From Muribaculaceae bacterium (GTDB lineage: Bacteria > Bacteroidota > Bacteroidia > Bacteroidales > Muribaculaceae): DNA of 64,000 bases. Below, in pieces: positions 26,165 to 35,090 of this stretch. Below the pieces are notes generated by a model that worked only from the letters and a program-made list of their open reading frames with translations, ran no database searches and was not told the DNA's origin. Both the position numbers and the translations under genes were made by a program. The first letter of the stretch is position 1, and every line of letters starts with the position of its first letter. The stretch is from NCBI GenBank assembly GCA_017548365.1, contig JAFZAC010000022.1, positions 1 to 64,000 on the forward strand, written 5' to 3'.

Positions 26165-27040
26165 CTATCTTGATATAGCAATGCGGAAACCTATTTTCCC
26201 GTTTTTATAACTCTCAAAATTTCGATATGAGACACGACATTGATACTGAGTACTATAGTAATCACCTCCACGAATAATGTGATAATAACCAGAATCTGGA
26301 CCAGTGGGATTAGTCTGTGGTTCGGATGGATATGTGTCACCATAATTATAACAATCCGACACCCACTCATTAACATTGCCACTCATATCATATAAACCAA
26401 GTTCATTAGACTGTTTTTGTGCTACAGGATGCGTTTTATAGTTAGTGGCTGTTGTTTGGTACCATGCCACATCATCAAGAGTGTTACTGCCACTATACTT
26501 GTAACCTTGGCTTTTTTTACCGCCACGAGCAGAATATTCCCACTCGGCCTCGGTAAGCATACGGAAGTTTTTACCTGTAATCTGGTTTAATTTAGTTATG
26601 AATTGCTGACATTCACTCCATGTCACGCATTCTACCGGCCGATTCAAATCACCTGTAAACTCACTTGGTCTTGTTCCCATCACGGCAAGCCACAAAGCCT
26701 GAGTAACCTCAGTTTGACCGACAGCAAAATCACTCAATGTCACTTGATGCACTGGCATCTCAAGGTAAGAGGCGTCATTGCCTTGCTCGATTGTGCCACC
26801 CATATTGAATGTGCCACCGTCAACATCTACCATCTTGAACTCTACACCATTTGCAGTATAGGTAGTAACGCCAGGCTCACCTCCATTAAGTAGGATGTTG
26901 TAAATGATTGTCACATCAACTGAAGATACTATACCATCTCCATTCACATCACCATATACTACATTGTCATCAGCATTGATTAATGCTGGCATTCCTAAGA
27001 ACAACAGGAATAAAAAACTGGATAATAAATTCTTTTTCAT
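26165..27040 (-). CDS. Secreted SUMF1-like (FGE-sulfatase fold) protein with N-terminal dockerin half
   Basis: A 291-aa secreted protein. After the signal peptide (to about residue 23) comes one dockerin-like repeat (GDVNGDGIVSSVDVTIIYN), then a SUMF1/FGE-sulfatase domain (FNMGGT, QTEVTQALWLAVMG, RMLTEAEWEYSARGG, YDMSGNVNEWVSDCY, IIRGGDYYSTQYQCRVSYR). True formylglycine-generating enzymes use two catalytic cysteines here; only the second position (QC) is cysteine, the first is S/T, and there is no sulfatase nearby. It is therefore probably a SUMF1-fold binding or surface protein. It ends an operon with the rhodanese gene (33 bp gap). Confidence 0.82.
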   Translation of the reverse strand: MKKNLLSSFLFLLFLGMPALINADDNVVYGDVNGDGIVSSVDVTIIYNILLNGGEPGVTTYTANGVEFKMVDVDGGTFNMGGTIEQGNDASYLEMPVHQVTLSDFAVGQTEVTQALWLAVMGTRPSEFTGDLNRPVECVTWSECQQFITKLNQITGKNFRMLTEAEWEYSARGGKKSQGYKYSGSNTLDDVAWYQTTATNYKTHPVAQKQSNELGLYDMSGNVNEWVSDCYNYGDTYPSEPQTNPTGPDSGYYHIIRGGDYYSTQYQCRVSYRNFESYKNGKIGFRIAISR

Positions 27041-27073
27041 GTTTTTTGTATTTGATTAAATTTATAAATGATA

Positions 27074-27475
27074 TCATTTCATTACAGTCTTGCCTTGTTG
27101 CTGCCAGGCAAGTATGCCGCCATCCAGGTTGATGACAGTATAGCCGGCCTTAACCAACTTGCTAGCGGCCGATGCACTTCTACGACCGCTGCGGCAGTAA
27201 ATAGCAATAGTTTTTTCCTTTACGAGCTGAGCCTCGACTTGCTCCAAGAAATTGGAGTCACGCATATTGATAAGATAGGCTCCAGGCAGATGCCCTTCAT
27301 TATACTCATCTTGAGCACGTACATCAAGCAGCTGAACTCCAGCGGTATCGGCAATTGTGCGTTCAAACTCGTCAACACCAACTGTGGTGAAACCATCGTC
27401 TTTTCCTTGATTGAAAGCCCATGCAGCCAATGCCACAACCGCCACGAGCAACAAAACTAATAACAACTTGTTCAT
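27074..27475 (-). CDS. Membrane-anchored rhodanese-like protein
   Basis: A 133-aa protein with an N-terminal membrane helix or uncleaved signal (LLLVLLLVAVVALAAWAF) and a single rhodanese domain. The active-site loop is AIYCRSGRRSASAA, with the persulfide-forming cysteine in place, so sulfurtransferase activity in the periplasm is plausible. DVRAQDEYNEGHLPGAYLINM is the usual upstream motif. It overlaps the DNPH1-like gene by 4 bp. Confidence 0.88.
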   Translation of the reverse strand: MNKLLLVLLLVAVVALAAWAFNQGKDDGFTTVGVDEFERTIADTAGVQLLDVRAQDEYNEGHLPGAYLINMRDSNFLEQVEAQLVKEKTIAIYCRSGRRSASAASKLVKAGYTVINLDGGILAWQQQGKTVMK

Positions 27476-27891
27476 TCTCCTAAAATATTGCTTAATGTGT
27501 CAAATATCTCTTCCTCTTTCTCGTAGGGATAAATCTTGAAATAGCTGTTACCTGTGAGCATCGCCGAGAGCTGGCATTTCTTGCTGTTATAAAAGATGTG
27601 AACTGGCTTGCCCAGATGCTCAGCGTAGGCGAGCTCATAGCCCACCCCCAGCGACGGACAAGTACACTCGGCAACCAGCAAATCACTCTCGCGCAACCAT
27701 GCGGTGTCCTGGTCGTATATGCGTGAATCGCCTTCACGCCCCTGTTCTTGCAGGCACAACTTGCTGCTTCCCACGTGCTCGGTCAGCACCTTGTGATGCT
27801 TGCTCATATAATCAATCATGCGACGATAAAGCGAAGCATCTATCCTTCCACCACGTATCGATCCTGCAAAATATATCTTCTTATTATTCAT
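27472..27891 (-). CDS. DNPH1/Rcl-like nucleoside 5'-monophosphate N-glycosidase
   Basis: A 139-aa protein of the nucleoside 2-deoxyribosyltransferase superfamily. The N-terminus KIYFAGSIRGGR is the phosphate-binding signature of the DNPH1 (Rcl) branch, which hydrolyses 2'-deoxynucleoside 5'-monophosphates to base and deoxyribose 5-phosphate; VAECTCPSLGVGYELAYAEH supplies the catalytic glutamate region. A cytoplasmic nucleotide clean-up role is likely. The ATG at 27891 is used; the frame only extends to a TTG at 27900. Confidence 0.75.
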   Translation of the reverse strand: MNNKKIYFAGSIRGGRIDASLYRRMIDYMSKHHKVLTEHVGSSKLCLQEQGREGDSRIYDQDTAWLRESDLLVAECTCPSLGVGYELAYAEHLGKPVHIFYNSKKCQLSAMLTGNSYFKIYPYEKEEEIFDTLSNILGE

Positions 27892-27904
27892 AGCTGTCAA
27901 GACA

Positions 27905-28384
27905 TTAATCGATAAATGAGAAACTATAAGAATAAATTATCAAGCATCCTATAATGTAACTAATCACATTGGTGATTATAGTTGCACGCATCACAGTCTT
28001 GAAATAATAATTACGCCTCAGGAGAATACTATTGATAATTACTTCAATAAACACAGTGCCTATAAAGGCTGCAGTTAAATAAAGGGCAAACTCAAAGAGC
28101 GAATTGGTATTTGTTGTATCAACCTCCAATTGGCTCACCCATGGGAACCAAATTATTAGCATCCAACCATCATTTATTGCCTTTGACACTGCTGCACCTA
28201 TTGCACCACTAGCCACATTGCTGATAGCCGATGAGAACATAATGCCAAAGTCTAACTTGCGAGGCTTTAATATTTTAGACATCAACACAGCCTCAAAGAT
28301 GATAATACAAACCATGAATATCCATCCCATTGGCATTGTGGCGTACTTACCAAATGAAGCACTTGTAGTACTTAACAAAAACAT
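27905..28384 (-). CDS. Small integral membrane protein of unknown function
   Basis: A 159-aa protein with four or five hydrophobic helices (WIFMVCIIIFEAVLM, the glycine/alanine-rich AISNVASGAIGAAVS, FALYLTAAFIGTVFIEVII, IITNVISYIIGCLIIYS). No family is recognised. The gene ends 13 bp before the DNPH1-like start and probably heads a four-gene operon with it, the rhodanese and the SUMF1 gene. An ATG 16 codons in (MPMGWIFMV) is an alternative start. Confidence 0.6.
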   Translation of the reverse strand: MFLLSTTSASFGKYATMPMGWIFMVCIIIFEAVLMSKILKPRKLDFGIMFSSAISNVASGAIGAAVSKAINDGWMLIIWFPWVSQLEVDTTNTNSLFEFALYLTAAFIGTVFIEVIINSILLRRNYYFKTVMRATIITNVISYIIGCLIIYSYSFSFID

Positions 28385-28437
28385 AATTAATGAGTTTTTT
28401 CCTTTATTAAATAATTAATCAATAGTGAATAGAAATG

Positions 28438-28478
28438 CAAATGTAATCAATATTTTTCTTCCAAAACACACGTTTTGG
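28438..28478 (-). promoter_or_regulatory. -7 element and inverted repeat before the small membrane protein
   Basis: A minus-strand TACATTTG (28438-28445) sits about 55 bp upstream of the start at 28384, and a perfect inverted repeat CCAAAAC/GTTTTGG (28461-28467 and 28472-28478) lies at the -33 region, as an operator might. Confidence 0.45.
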
Positions 28479-28552
28479 CATTTTTGTGCCTTTTAGGGGC
28501 AAAAACAAAAGAAAAAGACAACAAAACGAGCTACTTATTTCCAATTTATTTG

Positions 28553-28560
28553 TACCTTTG
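28553..28560 (+). promoter_or_regulatory. -7 element of the WG-repeat gene
   Basis: TACCTTTG lies 40 bp upstream of the ATG at 28601; no clear -33 element. Confidence 0.45.
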
Positions 28561-28600
28561 CTGAAACATTAACATAACAACTTATAACACCAGAACTATT

Positions 28601-31147
28601 ATGCTAAACTTCAAGAAAATTGCGCTGATATTCGCAGCAATACTTATGAGTGTGACATCTTTCAACAATTATGCACAAACTATTGATGAAGATGATGATA
28701 TTTTTCTTACACCTGTAGAGAAAAATGGAAAATATGGATTCGAAGACTCAGATGAGAACCTTGTTATTCCATGTAAATATGACTATGCTGGAGATTTCTA
28801 TGAAGGTTTTGCCGCAGTGAGAATTGGAGATTGGGAAACAGGCAAATGGGGATTTATTAACAAAAAAGGAAAAGAAATAATACCTTGTAAATATGATGAT
28901 GTTAATGGTTTTAATGAAGGTTTTGCCGCAGTAAAAAATGTAGATGAAGAAACTAGCAAATGGGGATTCATTGACACCAAAGGAAAAGAAGTAATACCTT
29001 GTAAATATGATGATGTTAATAATTTTAGTGAAGGTTTTGCCGCAGTAAGAATTGGTGATTATGAAACAGGTAAATGGGGATTTATCAATACCAAAGGAAA
29101 AGAAATAATATCTTGCAAATATGATGATGTTAAAAGTTTCAGTGAAGGTTTTGCCGCAGTAAGAATTGGTGATTATGAAACAGGTAAATGGGGCTTCATT
29201 GACACCAAAGGAAAAGAAGTAACACTTCGAAAATTTGATGATGTAAATAGTTTCAGTGAAGGTTTTGCAGAAATAAAAATTGGAGATAATGAAACTGGCA
29301 AATGGGGACTAATCAACACAAATGGCAAGGAAGTCATGCCTTGCAAATATGACGACATTTATTTAGAAAATGACAGCATTGCAAAAATCAGAATTGGTGA
29401 TTACGAAACAGGTAAACGTGGACTTTTTGACATCAAAATTAGCAAAGAGTTAGTACCATGCAAATATGACGATATTTATATAGAAAATGACAGCATTGCA
29501 AGAATCAAGATTGAAGATGACGAAACAGGCAAATGGGGATTTTTAGACATCAAAACCGGTAAAGAAGTTGTACCCTGCAAATATGACAACATTTATCCTT
29601 ATTTATTTAGTAACATTTATTATCAAATAAGGATAAGAGAAGGTGATTCTGAAAAATGTGGTATTTTTGACATCCAAGCTGGCAAAGAGTTAGTGCCATG
29701 CAAATATGATGATATTACTTCTCCGTCTAATGGGTATGCTTGTATTAAGATTGGAGATGATGAAACTGGAAAGTGGGGACTTTTCAACACAAAAACTGGC
29801 GAAGAGGTCGTACCATGCAAGTATGACGATGTTGATTATATTGGAAATAATTTGGCGAGTTTTAAGATTGGTAAAGAAGATACAGGGAAATGGGGTATAT
29901 TCAACATTAATACTGGCAAAGAGATGACACCTTGCCAATATGATGGTATATTTCAATTATTATTTGATGATAAATTCTTAAAAATAAAACAGGGAGATGA
30001 GGACAACGAAAAATGGGGACTTATAAAAATAAGTTCTTGCAAAGAAGTTGTACCATGCAAGTATGACGATGTATACCCCTCTAACGATAATGGATATGCA
30101 ATAATAGAGAATAAAGCTACTAACAAACAGGGACTTTTCGACATCAATACCGGCAAGGAAGTTGTGCCTTGCAAGTATGACAACATTTATATAGAATGTG
30201 AAGGTTTGGCACAAGTGAGAATTGGAGATTGGAACAATGGAAAATATGGCCTTTTCAACACCAACACAGGGAAAGAAGTTGTGCCTTGCAAATATGATTA
30301 TATTCATCTTTTTAATGATAATTTAGCAGGAATCAGAATCGGAGATGGAAAGACAGCAAAATATGGTTTTTTCAACACTAGCATAGGCAAAGAAGTAATT
30401 CCTTGTAAATATAACTCAGTTGAATTAGTAAGTGATGATATTATAGCAGTCAGAATTGGCGATGATAAGACAGGCAAATGGGGTCTAATTGACGCCACTG
30501 GAAAAATCATCAAGCAATGTAAATATGATTTTATTGGTAATTTCAGTGAAGGTTTGGCACAAGTGATTGTTAATAAAAAATTGGGATTCATCAACAATGT
30601 GGGAAAAATTATCATACCATGCAAGTATGATGCAGCAGCACCATTCAGCGAAGGATTAGCGGCTGTGCTTGTAGATGAGAAATGCGGTTACATTGACACC
30701 AATGGTAAAGTTGCCATCCCCTTCAACTATGATTATGCAGAGTCTTTTAGTGAGGGATTAGCGCTTGTTGCTGTTGATAACAAAGGTGGATTCATAAACA
30801 ACATGGGAGAACTCGTTATTCCATATAAATATGAACGTGCAGGATCTTTCAACGAAGGTTTAGCACCTGTAATGATTGATGGCAAATGTGGATTCATTAA
30901 CAACAAGGGCGAGCTGGTTATACCTTGCAAATATGATGTGGTAAGGGCTTTTAAAAATGGATTAGCCGAAGTTAAGATTGGTGATGAAGAAACTGGCAAA
31001 TGGGGTCTTATCAATACAAAAGGTGAACATATTTTGCCGTGCAAATATGACTTTATATTTGATGAAGAGAAAGGAATAATAGAAGCCAGAATAGATGACG
31101 AATATTTCTATTTCAACACCAAAGGTGAGCAAGTAGAAAAACCGTAA
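28601..31147 (+). CDS. Large secreted WG-repeat protein
   Basis: An 848-aa protein with a signal peptide (IALIFAAILMSVTSFNNYAQ) and about 21 tandem WG repeats (pattern KWGFIN..GKEVIPCKYDDV...FSEGFAAVRIG). Units 1-15 and 20 carry an extra GD-ETGK segment that makes them about 38 residues; units 16-19 are the standard short form of about 34. WG repeats are beta-rich and found in many bacterial surface or periplasmic proteins, without a known common function. The gene is clearly more AT-rich than obgE next to it, which suggests recent repeat expansion or transfer. The array is near-identical in places at DNA level (units 3 and 4). Confidence 0.88.
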   Translation: MLNFKKIALIFAAILMSVTSFNNYAQTIDEDDDIFLTPVEKNGKYGFEDSDENLVIPCKYDYAGDFYEGFAAVRIGDWETGKWGFINKKGKEIIPCKYDDVNGFNEGFAAVKNVDEETSKWGFIDTKGKEVIPCKYDDVNNFSEGFAAVRIGDYETGKWGFINTKGKEIISCKYDDVKSFSEGFAAVRIGDYETGKWGFIDTKGKEVTLRKFDDVNSFSEGFAEIKIGDNETGKWGLINTNGKEVMPCKYDDIYLENDSIAKIRIGDYETGKRGLFDIKISKELVPCKYDDIYIENDSIARIKIEDDETGKWGFLDIKTGKEVVPCKYDNIYPYLFSNIYYQIRIREGDSEKCGIFDIQAGKELVPCKYDDITSPSNGYACIKIGDDETGKWGLFNTKTGEEVVPCKYDDVDYIGNNLASFKIGKEDTGKWGIFNINTGKEMTPCQYDGIFQLLFDDKFLKIKQGDEDNEKWGLIKISSCKEVVPCKYDDVYPSNDNGYAIIENKATNKQGLFDINTGKEVVPCKYDNIYIECEGLAQVRIGDWNNGKYGLFNTNTGKEVVPCKYDYIHLFNDNLAGIRIGDGKTAKYGFFNTSIGKEVIPCKYNSVELVSDDIIAVRIGDDKTGKWGLIDATGKIIKQCKYDFIGNFSEGLAQVIVNKKLGFINNVGKIIIPCKYDAAAPFSEGLAAVLVDEKCGYIDTNGKVAIPFNYDYAESFSEGLALVAVDNKGGFINNMGELVIPYKYERAGSFNEGLAPVMIDGKCGFINNKGELVIPCKYDVVRAFKNGLAEVKIGDEETGKWGLINTKGEHILPCKYDFIFDEEKGIIEARIDDEYFYFNTKGEQVEKP
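28720..31130 (+). repeat. Tandem coding repeats (WG units)
   Basis: About 21 repeats of roughly 100-120 bp, with the recurring core ccttgcaaatatgatgat. Adjacent units near 28980-29220 are almost identical, so slippage or assembly error is possible here. Confidence 0.85.
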
Positions 31148-31238
31148 GAAACACTTCTTTCACATTCATGTGACACATTATAATTCAAGTATCGTGTAAA
31201 AGCGGAACTTGAATTCTTTATAAGTGAGAAAAATGTCG

Positions 31239-31246
31239 TAACTTTG
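31239..31246 (+). promoter_or_regulatory. -7 element of obgE
   Basis: TAACTTTG lies 27 bp before the ATG at 31274; it overlaps the upstream in-frame TTG at 31244, ruling that out as the start. Confidence 0.5.
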
Positions 31247-31273
31247 CACGCTGAAACCAAAACACCACAAAAA

Positions 31274-32524
31274 ATGGCCGAAAGCAACTTCATCGATTAC
31301 GTTAAGATATTGTGCCGCAGCGGGCATGGCGGAGCAGGTTCGAAACATCTGCACCGTGCAAAATATATCCCCAAAGGCGGTCCCGATGGCGGCGACGGTG
31401 GCCGTGGCGGTCACATCTTCCTGAAGGGCAACCGCAACCTGTGGACTCTCATCCACTTGAAGTACCAACGCCACATCTTCGCTACCGACGGAGCGCCCGG
31501 TTCTGAGAACCAGTGCACTGGCAAGAAGGGCGAAGACCGTACAATCGAGGTGCCTTGCGGCACTGCAGTATATGATGCCGAGACAGGACAATTCCTTTGT
31601 GACGTTACCGAGCACGACCAGGTGGTGCGTCTCTTGAAAGGCGGACGTGGTGGCTTGGGCAACGTTCACTTCAAGACGGCAACCCGCCAAACTCCCCGTT
31701 TTGCCCAACCTGGCGAGGATGGAGTGGAGAAATCTATCATCCTGGAGCTTAAGTTGCTAGCCGATGTGGGACTTGTAGGATTTCCAAATGCTGGCAAGTC
31801 GACCTTGCTTTCGGTAATCAGCGCTGCAAAGCCAAAGATTGCCAATTACCCTTTCACCACCCTTGAGCCAAATCTTGGAATCGTGAGCTACCGCGGCCAG
31901 CAGTCATTTGTTATGGCCGACATCCCCGGCATCATCGAGGGTGCAAGCGAGGGTAAAGGCCTGGGACTGCGATTCTTGCGGCACATAGAGCGTAACGCAG
32001 TGTTGCTCTTCATGGTGCCGAGCGACACCGACGACATCAAGCGTGAATATGAGATACTGAGCAATGAACTTGCCACCTTCAATCCCGACCTGGTAGAGAA
32101 ACCACGTGTGCTCGCAATCACCAAGTGCGACCTCATTGACGAGGAACTAAAAGAAATGCTGCGCGAGGGTCTTCCCACCGACGTGCCAGTAGTCTTCATC
32201 TCGAGCGTGGCGCAACAAGGTTTGACTGAGCTCAAAGACATCTTGTGGCGCACTATCAATGATGAGCACAACCGCATCCCTGATACTGTGGCGCTACGCG
32301 ACCTTGACTCTCAACACCGTGTTCAGGAAGAAGATGACTTCATCTTTGCAGCGATGGATCCTGATTATGACGAGATGCCCGATGCTGGCGGCAAGATGAT
32401 TGTCGACGAGCAAGAATGGGATGACGAATACTGGGCAGAGAAATATGAGGACCCAGACCGTGATTTCCAGATAGTAAACGACGATCCCAAGCCTAAAGAG
32501 AACAATGATGGAGATAAAGGGTAA
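31274..32524 (+). CDS. obgE: Obg-family GTPase
   Basis: A 416-aa ribosome-associated GTPase (Obg/CgtA) needed for large-subunit assembly and stress control. The glycine-rich Obg fold is at the N-terminus ([30 protein letters not shown]), then the G domain with G1 [12 protein letters not shown]3 [14 protein letters not shown] and G4 TKCD. A Bacteroidetes-type acidic C-terminal tail (about 340-416, rich in D/E) follows. The ATG at 31274 is used. The 3' end overlaps the LOG-family gene by 20 bp. Confidence 0.95.
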   Translation: MAESNFIDYVKILCRSGHGGAGSKHLHRAKYIPKGGPDGGDGGRGGHIFLKGNRNLWTLIHLKYQRHIFATDGAPGSENQCTGKKGEDRTIEVPCGTAVYDAETGQFLCDVTEHDQVVRLLKGGRGGLGNVHFKTATRQTPRFAQPGEDGVEKSIILELKLLADVGLVGFPNAGKSTLLSVISAAKPKIANYPFTTLEPNLGIVSYRGQQSFVMADIPGIIEGASEGKGLGLRFLRHIERNAVLLFMVPSDTDDIKREYEILSNELATFNPDLVEKPRVLAITKCDLIDEELKEMLREGLPTDVPVVFISSVAQQGLTELKDILWRTINDEHNRIPDTVALRDLDSQHRVQEEDDFIFAAMDPDYDEMPDAGGKMIVDEQEWDDEYWAEKYEDPDRDFQIVNDDPKPKENNDGDKG

Positions 32525-33092
32525 CATATGCGTTTTTGGCGCTTCAAGCCGCAATCTGGAGCAAGCTTATATCGACGATTCCTATCAACTGGGCACACTT
32601 ATGGCCCAACGCGGATGGAGGTGCTTGAACGGCGCGGGCAGCGAAGGTCTTATGAGAGCCGTGAGCGACGGAGTGCTCGATGCCGGCGGTGAGGCTATAG
32701 GCGTCATACCGCAATTTATAATTGATAATGGATGGCATTATGACCGTTTAACCCAAATTATCTCAACACCAACAATGCACGAACGCAAGAACACTCTTGC
32801 ACGGATGTCTCAGGCAGTGATAGCACTCCCTGGCGGATGTGGTACAATGGAAGAGCTACTCGAGGCCATCACCTGGCGCCAGCTCAACCTCATGCCTAAG
32901 CCCATCATCTTGCTAAACACGCTGGGATTCTACGACAATCTGGTGGCAATGCTCAACCACGCTATAGAGCATGGTTTCATGAAAGCGAGCCATCACCGCT
33001 TGTGGAAGGTGGCTAAAAAACCTGAACAGGCATTGGATATCATAGAGCAAGAACTAATTCATGATATTGAGCCCGCCGAATCAAAATATTGA
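32505..33092 (+). CDS. LOG-family (TIGR00730) nucleotide phosphoribohydrolase-like protein
   Basis: A 195-aa Rossmann-fold protein of the LOG family, related to enzymes that release a base from nucleoside 5'-monophosphates (cytokinin activation in plants). The signature [21 protein letters not shown] is complete, and CVFGASSRN forms the N-terminal phosphate loop. Two ATGs lie 3 bp apart (32505, 32508). It overlaps the obgE end and is therefore probably translationally coupled to it. Confidence 0.88.
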   Translation: MMEIKGNICVFGASSRNLEQAYIDDSYQLGTLMAQRGWRCLNGAGSEGLMRAVSDGVLDAGGEAIGVIPQFIIDNGWHYDRLTQIISTPTMHERKNTLARMSQAVIALPGGCGTMEELLEAITWRQLNLMPKPIILLNTLGFYDNLVAMLNHAIEHGFMKASHHRLWKVAKKPEQALDIIEQELIHDIEPAESKY

Positions 33093-33103
33093 CAATACTC
33101 ATC

Positions 33104-33991
33104 ATGCCAAACGATAGCATACATAACATCACAAGCAGAGCGGCCTCAATAGCCGATACCACAAATCAGACCGCCGCCGACACCGTTGTTACCCCCACAG
33201 TTCATAGGGCACAATACTTGGGCGGATTTCCCAACTACGGAGGTAACGACATTTCGTTCCAGCGCATAGACCAAATGCCTGTGCTCGAGGTGCCAACTGC
33301 TGGCAACGCCCGCACTCACAACAGTTCGCCGTTGCACGATACTGGTTCAATGATCATGTTCCTGCTATCGTGCCTGTTCTTGATAACCAGCTATCGTTTG
33401 GGACACATCTACATCTCCAACTTGATGCACAACATGTTCTCCATCAAGGGCAAGGACGACCTATACAGCGACCACACCATGAGCGACACCCGCATTATTA
33501 TCGCTTTGATTGTCAATACCTGCCTAATGGAGGGATTTCTAATGTTTTATGGGCTGTCGTGGTATAATCCGCAACTCACTCTGGCATTGCAGAGTTCGGT
33601 GTTCCTACATGTGTTTGTACTAGTGCTTTCGGCGGCATTGTTTATCACCCTTCAGCTCTTCTTGTATCGCTTGCTTGGCTTCACTTTCAGCGACGACAAG
33701 CTCACAGAGCTGTGGGTGGGTGGATTCCTGGCGTCACAAGCGACCCTTGGCTTGCTGTTGTTCCCCGTTGTCGTCATAACGCTTGTCTTTCCCACCACTA
33801 TCAAATCAATGCTAACGATAGCTATTATCCTATACATTTTGGCTAGAATCATCTTTATTTGGAAAGGTTTTAGAATTTTTTTCAATAATTTGTCCTCTAG
33901 TATCTATTTTATTTTGTACCTTTGCGCCGTCGAAATTGTACCCCCTCTCTTGGCGCTTGCCGGTACAGTTTATGTATGCAGCATATTATAA
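33104..33991 (+). CDS. DUF4271 membrane protein
   Basis: A 295-aa integral membrane protein recognisable as DUF4271 by its content and its position before the HemD-like gene, an order conserved in Bacteroidetes. The N-terminal 85 residues are soluble and Thr/Asn-rich; six or seven hydrophobic helices follow (MIMFLLSCLFLITSYRLG, IIIALIVNTCLMEGFLMFYG, VFLHVFVLVLSAALFITLQLF, LGLLLFPVVVITLVFP). Function unknown. The ATG at 33104 is used; the frame extends only to a TTG at 33089. Confidence 0.8.
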   Translation: MPNDSIHNITSRAASIADTTNQTAADTVVTPTVHRAQYLGGFPNYGGNDISFQRIDQMPVLEVPTAGNARTHNSSPLHDTGSMIMFLLSCLFLITSYRLGHIYISNLMHNMFSIKGKDDLYSDHTMSDTRIIIALIVNTCLMEGFLMFYGLSWYNPQLTLALQSSVFLHVFVLVLSAALFITLQLFLYRLLGFTFSDDKLTELWVGGFLASQATLGLLLFPVVVITLVFPTTIKSMLTIAIILYILARIIFIWKGFRIFFNNLSSSIYFILYLCAVEIVPPLLALAGTVYVCSIL

Positions 33992-34009
33992 ACAAAAATT
34001 ATTGAAACA

Positions 34010-35005
34010 GTGAAGATTAAGAAAATCTTGGTTTCTCAACCGAAGCCATCATCTGAAAAATCTCCGTATTTCGATTTGGAACGCAAGTATGGCGTTGAAG
34101 TGGTTTTCAGACCATTCATCAAGATTGAGGGGTTGACTTCAAGAGAATTCCGCCAGTCAAAAATTCCCATCACCAACCATACTGCAGTGATATTTACCGC
34201 TCGCACTGCCGTCGACCATTACTTCAGGCTTTGCAAGGAGCTGAGGTTCAATGTGCCCGACACAATGAAATACTTCTGCGTGAGCGAGACAATTGCGCAC
34301 TATCTGCAAAAGTATATCATATATCGCAAGCGCAAGATATTCTATAGCGAGACCGGACATGCCGAAGCTCTTCTTCCATTGCTTGCCAAGCACAACAAGG
34401 AGACCTATATCTATCCCATCAGCGACGTTCACGATCAGAAACTGCACATCCCCGAGGATGGCAGCATCAAGTTCACCAAGGCAATCATGTACCGCACTGT
34501 GAGCAACGTGATTCGCAACGACGAGGAGTTTGACTACGACATGATCATCCTCTTCACCCCATCGGGTGTGAAATCGCTTATGCAAAGTTTCCCCAACTTC
34601 AAGCAAGGAAACATTGCCATTGGAGCTATGGGCAACAAGACTATCGTAGAGCTCAAGAACAATGGTCTCAGGCTTGATTTGACCACTAGCCCCAAAGCCC
34701 CATCTATTGCTGCTGCTATGGACCAGTATATCAAAGAGCATCTTGACGACCCCGAAGAGGAGCGCATTGTGCAAGAAAGGTTCTCTGATAAACCCGAAGC
34801 ACAACCCAAGGAGGAAAAGAAGGTTGAACAACCTAAAGTGGAAGAAAAGAAAGCTCCAGCAGTAAAGCCTGTCGCAAAGAAGGCTCCAGCAAAAAGAACT
34901 GCTACTAAGAAGGCCACAACAACCAAAAAGGCCGGAACGACGAAAAAAGCTGCAACCAAAAAAGCTGCAACTGCAAAGAAAGCCACCAAGAAAGCTGAGA
35001 AATAA
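34010..35005 (+). CDS. hemD: Uroporphyrinogen-III synthase-like protein with histone-H1-like tail
   Basis: A 331-aa protein starting with GTG (KIKKILVSQPKPSSEKSPY, the usual Bacteroidetes start). Residues 1-245 match the HemD family (AVIFTARTAVDHYF, ILFTPSGVKSLMQSFPNF, GAMGNKTIVELKNNG), which closes the linear hydroxymethylbilane to uroporphyrinogen III. Other haem genes are absent nearby, so the activity is inferred from family only. Residues 250-331 are a Lys/Ala/Thr-rich tail (PVAKKAPAKRTATKKATTTK and similar), like histone H1 or bacterial Hc1, unusual for HemD. It follows DUF4271 by 18 bp and a terminator comes next. Confidence 0.8.
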   Translation: MKIKKILVSQPKPSSEKSPYFDLERKYGVEVVFRPFIKIEGLTSREFRQSKIPITNHTAVIFTARTAVDHYFRLCKELRFNVPDTMKYFCVSETIAHYLQKYIIYRKRKIFYSETGHAEALLPLLAKHNKETYIYPISDVHDQKLHIPEDGSIKFTKAIMYRTVSNVIRNDEEFDYDMIILFTPSGVKSLMQSFPNFKQGNIAIGAMGNKTIVELKNNGLRLDLTTSPKAPSIAAAMDQYIKEHLDDPEEERIVQERFSDKPEAQPKEEKKVEQPKVEEKKAPAVKPVAKKAPAKRTATKKATTTKKAGTTKKAATKKAATAKKATKKAEK

Positions 35006-35027
35006 AACAATATACTCACATCACACT

Positions 35028-35070
35028 ACTCCCCAGAACATGCTCAACAACTGTCCTGGGGAGTATTTTT
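35028..35070 (+). terminator. Intrinsic terminator after hemD
   Basis: ACTCCCCAG (35028-35036) pairs with CTGGGGAGT (35056-35064), followed by ATTTTTAT. Confidence 0.8.
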
Positions 35071-35090
35071 ATCTATAAGGTCAAGAATAA

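Noticed and set aside
28720..31130. Regular repeats considered as a CRISPR array
   Set aside because: The units are coding WG repeats of 100-120 bp with no spacers; no cas gene is present.
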